NCBI RefSeq assembly: GCF_002294725.1
Contig: NZ_NSFT01000010.1
Coordinates: forward strand, 62,001 to 126,000
Length of the DNA: 64,000 nt
Origin: Mesorhizobium sp. WSM4313
GTDB taxonomy: Bacteria > Pseudomonadota > Alphaproteobacteria > Rhizobiales > Rhizobiaceae
Reading direction: 5' to 3'
Shown here: piece by piece, positions 59,886 through 64,000 of the stretch
Position numbering within the stretch: position 1 is the stretch's first letter
How the letters are laid out: every line of letters starts with the position of its first letter
Position numbers and translations under genes: made by a program
Notes under the pieces: generated by a model
What the model was told of the DNA's origin: nothing
The model's database searches: none
What the model saw: the letters and a program-made list of their open reading frames with translations, nothing else

Positions 59886-62136
59886 GGCGGGGCTCCCCTG
59901 CGAGCAGCTTTCCAAGAAGGGCAAAATGCCGGCGCCAAGCCTCGCCGCCGTCCGGTGCCGGCGTCCGCCCCGTGGGCAGGCTCGCTCTCTTGCCAAGCAC
60001 GGCCTCGATCAGGCGCCGGCGTTCCATGCTGTCGAGGTTGGAAAAGACGCGGCGCAGCAGCGGCAGATGCGCCACGAAAGCTTCCTCTTCCAGCGAGGCC
60101 AACCAGGCATCGACGGCGCCGCGCAACCCCTCGTCATATATCAGCCTCTGGCCGGCGCCGCTGAAAAAGCCTTCGAAGAATGTCGCGGCATCGGCAACGG
60201 GCGTTCCCGGCGACAGACGCTTTGCGAGCAGATTGGCGGTTGCTTCGGCGGAGAGCCGGCCGTGCTCATAGAGCAGATGCGCGGCGCAACCGGCGACGAG
60301 CGCCGTCGAGCGCGATGAATCGAGCACGGCAGCCAGACCGTTGCGCCAGGCCTCCAGGACATGCTCGTCCGGTTCGACCAGCCTGATCGCCTCGTCGGCC
60401 TTGCGCAACGCGGCCATCAACGCCGCGGCGGCCTGCGCGTCGAGGTCGCGCGCCGCATAAGGCAGCGCGATCGATCCTTCGATGATCAACCGTTCCAAGA
60501 GGCCGGCGAGGCGTTCGGTCTCGGTTTTGCGCGCCTCGCCGTAGCGGATGATGTCGGCCAGCGGCGGCACCGAGGCCAGCAGCTCCAGGCACTCGCTGCT
60601 GTGCGCCGCCTTTTCCTCCAGCGTCGCGAGCCCGACGACGGACGCCTCGCTCAGCCCCGCCGTGATCGCGTTTTGCACCAGTGTGGCAAGCGTATCCAGT
60701 GTCGCGGCCGCGCCGATCATCTGGATCAGGCGGCCATTGGCGGCCTTCTCGATGGTCGGTCCATAGACCAGGTTCTCGACCAAGCGAACCGCATATTCCG
60801 GTTGCCAGGCCAACATCCAGCGCTCGCGGAACGTGCCGCGACTGCGGCCGACATCCGTCAGCCTGCCCCAGTTGACGCCAAGCACATTCAGCCGGTGCAG
60901 CAATGTCGAGCGGAAGAGCCCGCTCTCGCTGCGCAGGTCTACGGAAAGTTCCCGCTCAAGGGCCTCGGGCTTCAGCCGGGCCGCCTTCTGGTTGCGCTGC
61001 AGATCATCGATCAGTGGGGCAAGCGGCGTGTCTGGCGGAATCTCGCCGACATCGGCGCCGAGCAGCAGCTCGGCCTCGACCATCTTCCACAGCAAAGCCT
61101 CGCCGTTGAAGAGCGCTGAGACCGAGGCGTCGCGCAGTTCCTCGAAGCCGGGCTTCGGCCTGTCGCGGATGGCGGCGAGCGCGCGAGCCAAGCGTTCTGC
61201 CTCGATCAGAGAGGCCGTGGACACCATATGGCCCTTGCCCCTGAGCACCGCGGCGATCCGCGCCAGCCAAAGGACCGAGGCATCATCGCGCCCGCGCGTC
61301 GCCCACAGATGCTTACACCAACCGGGAGCGACGACGCCGGCGCCATAGCCATAGCCCAGCGCCAGGCGCGGTCCGGTCCATGGCGCGAAGGTCATCGTGG
61401 TCTTGCGTCGGCCGATGCCCTTGAGCAGCGCCTGGTCGCTCTTTTGCGTGTGCGCCGCCCGAAGGGCCGGCACGTGCCAGGCACCGCAGACGACGGCCAA
61501 TGGTCCGTCGAATTCCTTTCGCACGGCGGCGATCTCGAGACGCATATGCGCCTCGCGCATCGCCTCGAAGTTGCCGATCGCGCCCCCGCCGTCGCGCAGC
61601 GTCGTCATCGCGTCGGCAATGGCCGCGAAGATCGGGCCGGGTGCAGGATTCTGCTCGATGATATCCGACCACCAGCTCTCGCCGTCCTCGTAGCCGGCGG
61701 CGCGCGCCAGGGTGCCGATCGGATCTCGGATGCGTTCGGCCTCCTCGCCCTGCTCTTCCGTCGCCTCCGCTTCGGCCCCATCGGCGTCCGTCGCACTTTC
61801 AGTCGTCTTCTCGGCCAGCCGCGCCGCCGACGGCAGGTCGATGAAGCGAAGCGCCGCTTTGTTGGCTACGGCCCACAGCGCCGCCTGGTACTCGGGCGAG
61901 AATTCGGCAAAGGGCCAGAAGCTCGTTGCCGCGGGATCATCCTCGGGATAGCAGAGCAGCGCCACCGGCGGCTTCATGTCGGGGCTGGCGAGCAGCGGCA
62001 GCAGCGGCGTGGCATCCACCGGCCCCTCGATCAGCACGGCGACGGGCCGCAATTCCTGCAACGCCTTGACCAGGCTCTCGGCGGAGCCCGGCCCGTGATG
62101 GCGAATGCCGAAATAGCTGATGCCGCCCTCAATCAT
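59878..62136 (-). CDS. DUF5682 family protein
   Basis: This 752-residue protein starts MIEGGISYFGIRHHGPGSAESLVKAL, the family signature, followed by LRPVAVLIEGPVDATPLLPLL and LAVVCGAWHVPAL, which recall the TraB/EreA-ChaN esterase-like fold. The rest is helical (VEAELLLGADVGEIPPDTPL, FRERWMLAWQPEYAVRLVENLVYGPTIEKAA). DUF5682 proteins are found next to MoxR and VWA proteins across bacteria, but the biochemical role is unknown. It starts 3 bp after the MoxR stop; the VWA gene overlaps its end. Confidence 0.85.
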   Translation of the reverse strand: MIEGGISYFGIRHHGPGSAESLVKALQELRPVAVLIEGPVDATPLLPLLASPDMKPPVALLCYPEDDPAATSFWPFAEFSPEYQAALWAVANKAALRFIDLPSAARLAEKTTESATDADGAEAEATEEQGEEAERIRDPIGTLARAAGYEDGESWWSDIIEQNPAPGPIFAAIADAMTTLRDGGGAIGNFEAMREAHMRLEIAAVRKEFDGPLAVVCGAWHVPALRAAHTQKSDQALLKGIGRRKTTMTFAPWTGPRLALGYGYGAGVVAPGWCKHLWATRGRDDASVLWLARIAAVLRGKGHMVSTASLIEAERLARALAAIRDRPKPGFEELRDASVSALFNGEALLWKMVEAELLLGADVGEIPPDTPLAPLIDDLQRNQKAARLKPEALERELSVDLRSESGLFRSTLLHRLNVLGVNWGRLTDVGRSRGTFRERWMLAWQPEYAVRLVENLVYGPTIEKAANGRLIQMIGAAATLDTLATLVQNAITAGLSEASVVGLATLEEKAAHSSECLELLASVPPLADIIRYGEARKTETERLAGLLERLIIEGSIALPYAARDLDAQAAAALMAALRKADEAIRLVEPDEHVLEAWRNGLAAVLDSSRSTALVAGCAAHLLYEHGRLSAEATANLLAKRLSPGTPVADAATFFEGFFSGAGQRLIYDEGLRGAVDAWLASLEEEAFVAHLPLLRRVFSNLDSMERRRLIEAVLGKRASLPTGRTPAPDGGEAWRRHFALLGKLLAGEPRHG

Positions 62137-62139
62137 CGC

Positions 62140-63219
62140 TCAGATGGCCGCGTTGAGCGCCGCGTAATAGCCGGCATAGTCCGGCCGCTTCTTGAGCACC
62201 GTCTCTAGATATTCCTCCAGCACCACCTTGTCCTGCACCGGATCCTTGACGATGGCGCCGACAAGGCTCGAGGCAAGGCCCGCGGCGTGAAGCTTGCCGT
62301 CGTCGAACCAGGCCGCCTGACTGAGGCCGCCGACCATCGTGGCGATCGCCTCGGCGGTGGACAGCGAGCCCGACGGCGTCTTCAGCGTCACCTTGCCGTC
62401 GGCGGTGGCGCCCGAGCGCAGCTCACGGAAGATGGTGAGCACGCGGGCGATCTCCTCGCCGACATTCTTCGGCACCGGCAGGTCAAGCCCACCGGCCATC
62501 TCGCCGACGCGCCGGGAGACGATGGAGACTTCCTCGTTCATGTTCTCAGGCAAGGGCAGCACCACGACATTGAAGCGACGCTTCAGCGCCGAGGAGAGCT
62601 CGTTGACGCCCTTGTCGCGGTTGTTGGCCGTGGCGATGATGTTGAAGCCGCGCTGCGCATAGATCGAAGTGTTCAATTCCGGCACCGGCATCATCTTTTC
62701 CGAGAGCACGGTGATCAGCGTGTCCTGGACGTCGGAGCCCATGCGCGTCAACTCTTCCAGGCGACAGAGCTTGCCGTCCTGCATGGCGCGGTAGAGCGGG
62801 GTCGGCACCAGCGCCTCCTGGCTCGGGCCCTTGGCCAGCAGCTGGGCATAGTTCCAGCCATAGCGGATCTGGTTCTCGTCGGTACCGGCGGTGCATTGCA
62901 CGACCAGCGTCGAGTTTCCCATGATGGCGCCGGCGAGATGTTCCGAGACCCAGGATTTCGCCGTCCCGGGAACGCCGAGCAGAAGCAGCGCCCGGTCGGT
63001 AGCCAAAGTGGCGACCGCCGTTTCCATCAGTTGCCGGCGGCCGACATATTTCGGCGAAATCACCGTGCCGTCGCTGGCCTTGCCGCCCATCAGATAGGTG
63101 AGCACTGCTTTGGGCGACAGGCTCCAGCCGGCAGGCTTCTGACGGTCGTCGCCGCGCGCCAGCGCCTGCAGTTCCGACGCATAGATTTCTTCGACCGGAA
63201 GGCGGATGGCTGCGTTCAT
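62140..63219 (-). CDS. MoxR-type AAA+ ATPase
   Basis: This 359-residue AAA+ protein has Walker A GVPGTAKS at about 82-89, a Walker B-like LCRLEEL, sensor 1 IIATANNRDKGVNELSSALKRRFN and an arginine-finger region. The sequence LVVQCTAGTDENQIRYGWNYAQLLAKGPSQEALVPTPLYRAMQDGKLCRLEEL is typical of MoxR ATPases near DUF5682/VWA. MoxR ATPases act as chaperones that remodel partner VWA complexes. ATG 63219 starts MNAAIRLPVEEIYA. It lies between the partial gene at the window edge and DUF5682. Confidence 0.88.
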   Translation of the reverse strand: MNAAIRLPVEEIYASELQALARGDDRQKPAGWSLSPKAVLTYLMGGKASDGTVISPKYVGRRQLMETAVATLATDRALLLLGVPGTAKSWVSEHLAGAIMGNSTLVVQCTAGTDENQIRYGWNYAQLLAKGPSQEALVPTPLYRAMQDGKLCRLEELTRMGSDVQDTLITVLSEKMMPVPELNTSIYAQRGFNIIATANNRDKGVNELSSALKRRFNVVVLPLPENMNEEVSIVSRRVGEMAGGLDLPVPKNVGEEIARVLTIFRELRSGATADGKVTLKTPSGSLSTAEAIATMVGGLSQAAWFDDGKLHAAGLASSLVGAIVKDPVQDKVVLEEYLETVLKKRPDYAGYYAALNAAI

Positions 63220-63238
63220 GCGATCGTCTCCAGCTTGA

Positions 63239-64000
63239 TCATCTGTGGGATTGGTTCTGGGCAAGCGCCGCGTTGAGCCGCAGCAGACCGAGCGATGGGG
63301 ATGCGGGCGGCAAGCCTGCGGCAACGACCTCGCCGATCAATTTTTCCGCCGTCGCCGCCGTGGCGAGAAAGCCCATGGTTTCGAGATACTGCTCGGCGCT
63401 TCGTTTCATGATGTCGTTGTCACCCGAGACGGCGGCACGCAGCGCCGAAAGCGTCTTGCCGCTTGTGAGGTCGCCCCATTCCAGCCAGCCTGCTTCCGCG
63501 CCTTCGACCTGGGTGAGCGCGGCCAGATTTTGCGCGTCATTCAGGATCTGCCTGATCAGGAGACGTTTCCTGCCGCCGTCCAAACGCAACATGAGCTGGA
63601 GGACGAGAAGCGCCAACCTGCCGCCAGCGGCGACGAGCAGGTCCGCCAAACAAGCCACCGCCGCGTCGCCGCCGGACGCCGAGACCATTCGAACGAGAAA
63701 GAGGTCGGCATTATCATCGACGCCAAACTGCCATGCCCCGATGAAATCGGACTCCGTCTTGCCGAAGTGAGCGACGAGATCGCCGAAATAACAGGACGCG
63801 AACAAGTCGGCGCGACGTGCCTGTTGCGCGGGCGACTTGGTTTTTGTCGGCGCATAGGTGGTGCGGCGCCGGATGAAGCCGGATTTGCCTTCCTCGATGA
63901 AAGCGGCGAGCTCGGCTATCGGATTTTCCAGTCCGCCATCAGTTGGATTGCCACGTTCGCCCAACCTTGCCAGGAGCCGGCCGGCCATTTCGCGCACTTT
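63239..64000 (-). CDS. Partial helical-repeat protein of the MoxR cluster (5' end outside window)
   Basis: At least 253 residues are visible; the frame runs off the right edge without a clear start, so the protein is probably longer. It is rich in alpha-helical repeats (LASCYFGDLVAHFGKTESDFIG, LADLLVAAGGRLALLVLQLML, MKRSAEQYLETMGFLATAATAEKLIGEVVAA). In other bacteria the place before the MoxR gene often holds DUF5691 or SWIM zinc-finger proteins. No zinc-finger cysteine/histidine pattern is seen in this portion; a DUF5691-like identity is only a guess. The stop lies 19 bp before the MoxR start. Confidence 0.7.
   Translation of the reverse strand, partial: KVREMAGRLLARLGERGNPTDGGLENPIAELAAFIEEGKSGFIRRRTTYAPTKTKSPAQQARRADLFASCYFGDLVAHFGKTESDFIGAWQFGVDDNADLFLVRMVSASGGDAAVACLADLLVAAGGRLALLVLQLMLRLDGGRKRLLIRQILNDAQNLAALTQVEGAEAGWLEWGDLTSGKTLSALRAAVSGDNDIMKRSAEQYLETMGFLATAATAEKLIGEVVAAGLPPASPSLGLLRLNAALAQNQSHR

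Overview
The window reads as chromosomal DNA of a rhizobial alphaproteobacterium, most likely Mesorhizobium or a close relative. This is an inference from GC-rich coding style, several families of short palindromic repeats between genes, an alpha-r14 (NfeR1-like) anti-Shine-Dalgarno small RNA, a Brucella/Rhizobium-type ribH2 under an FMN riboswitch, and protein sequences that read as rhizobial. No rRNA, tRNA, CRISPR array, phage gene or insertion sequence was recognised.

The left end (1-6.6 kb) holds the small RNA, a class I methyltransferase, and a TetR regulator divergent from a small ORF plus an RND efflux permease and its adaptor. Two identical-format dyads (GTTAC-N6-GTAAC) lie in that divergent promoter.

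The core (about 6.7-32.4 kb) is an almost contiguous methylated-amine degradation region. Tmm oxidises trimethylamine to TMAO. Tdm splits TMAO to dimethylamine and formaldehyde. DmmDABC demethylates dimethylamine to methylamine. GmaS, MgsABC and MgdABCD form the N-methylglutamate pathway, which releases the nitrogen and passes the last methyl carbon to tetrahydrofolate. An XRE-cupin regulator, two APC-type permeases, three tiny membrane proteins, two unknown ORFs and an enolase-superfamily enzyme sit among them. Repeated promoter motifs (TTYAC-N5-GTRA; an A-tract motif) suggest joint regulation.

From 32.6 to 38 kb is a second RND efflux operon (tetR, lipoprotein adaptor, permease) with a 54-bp near-perfect palindrome directly upstream of tetR. 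From 38.3 to 46.7 kb come an acyl-CoA synthetase, a SorC-family regulator, a fused aldolase/short-chain dehydrogenase, a D-Ala-D-Ala ligase, a winged-helix/TPR protein and a DUF1127 protein.

From 46.7 to 52.9 kb a CUT2-type sugar ABC transporter faces mtnKA (methylthioribose kinase and isomerase) across a shared symmetrical promoter, which suggests uptake and salvage of methylthioribose or a related pentoside. Then follow the FMN riboswitch and ribH2, class II fructose-bisphosphate aldolase, a frameshifted small membrane protein, an MgtC-like protein, a protein-isoaspartate methyltransferase/erythromycin-esterase fusion and a small stress-type protein.

The right end (58.6-64 kb, minus strand) is an uncharacterised cluster: a helical-repeat protein (cut by the window edge), a MoxR AAA ATPase, a DUF5682 protein and a VWA protein. 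It and the methylamine region with its accessory genes are the best candidates for unexplored biology.
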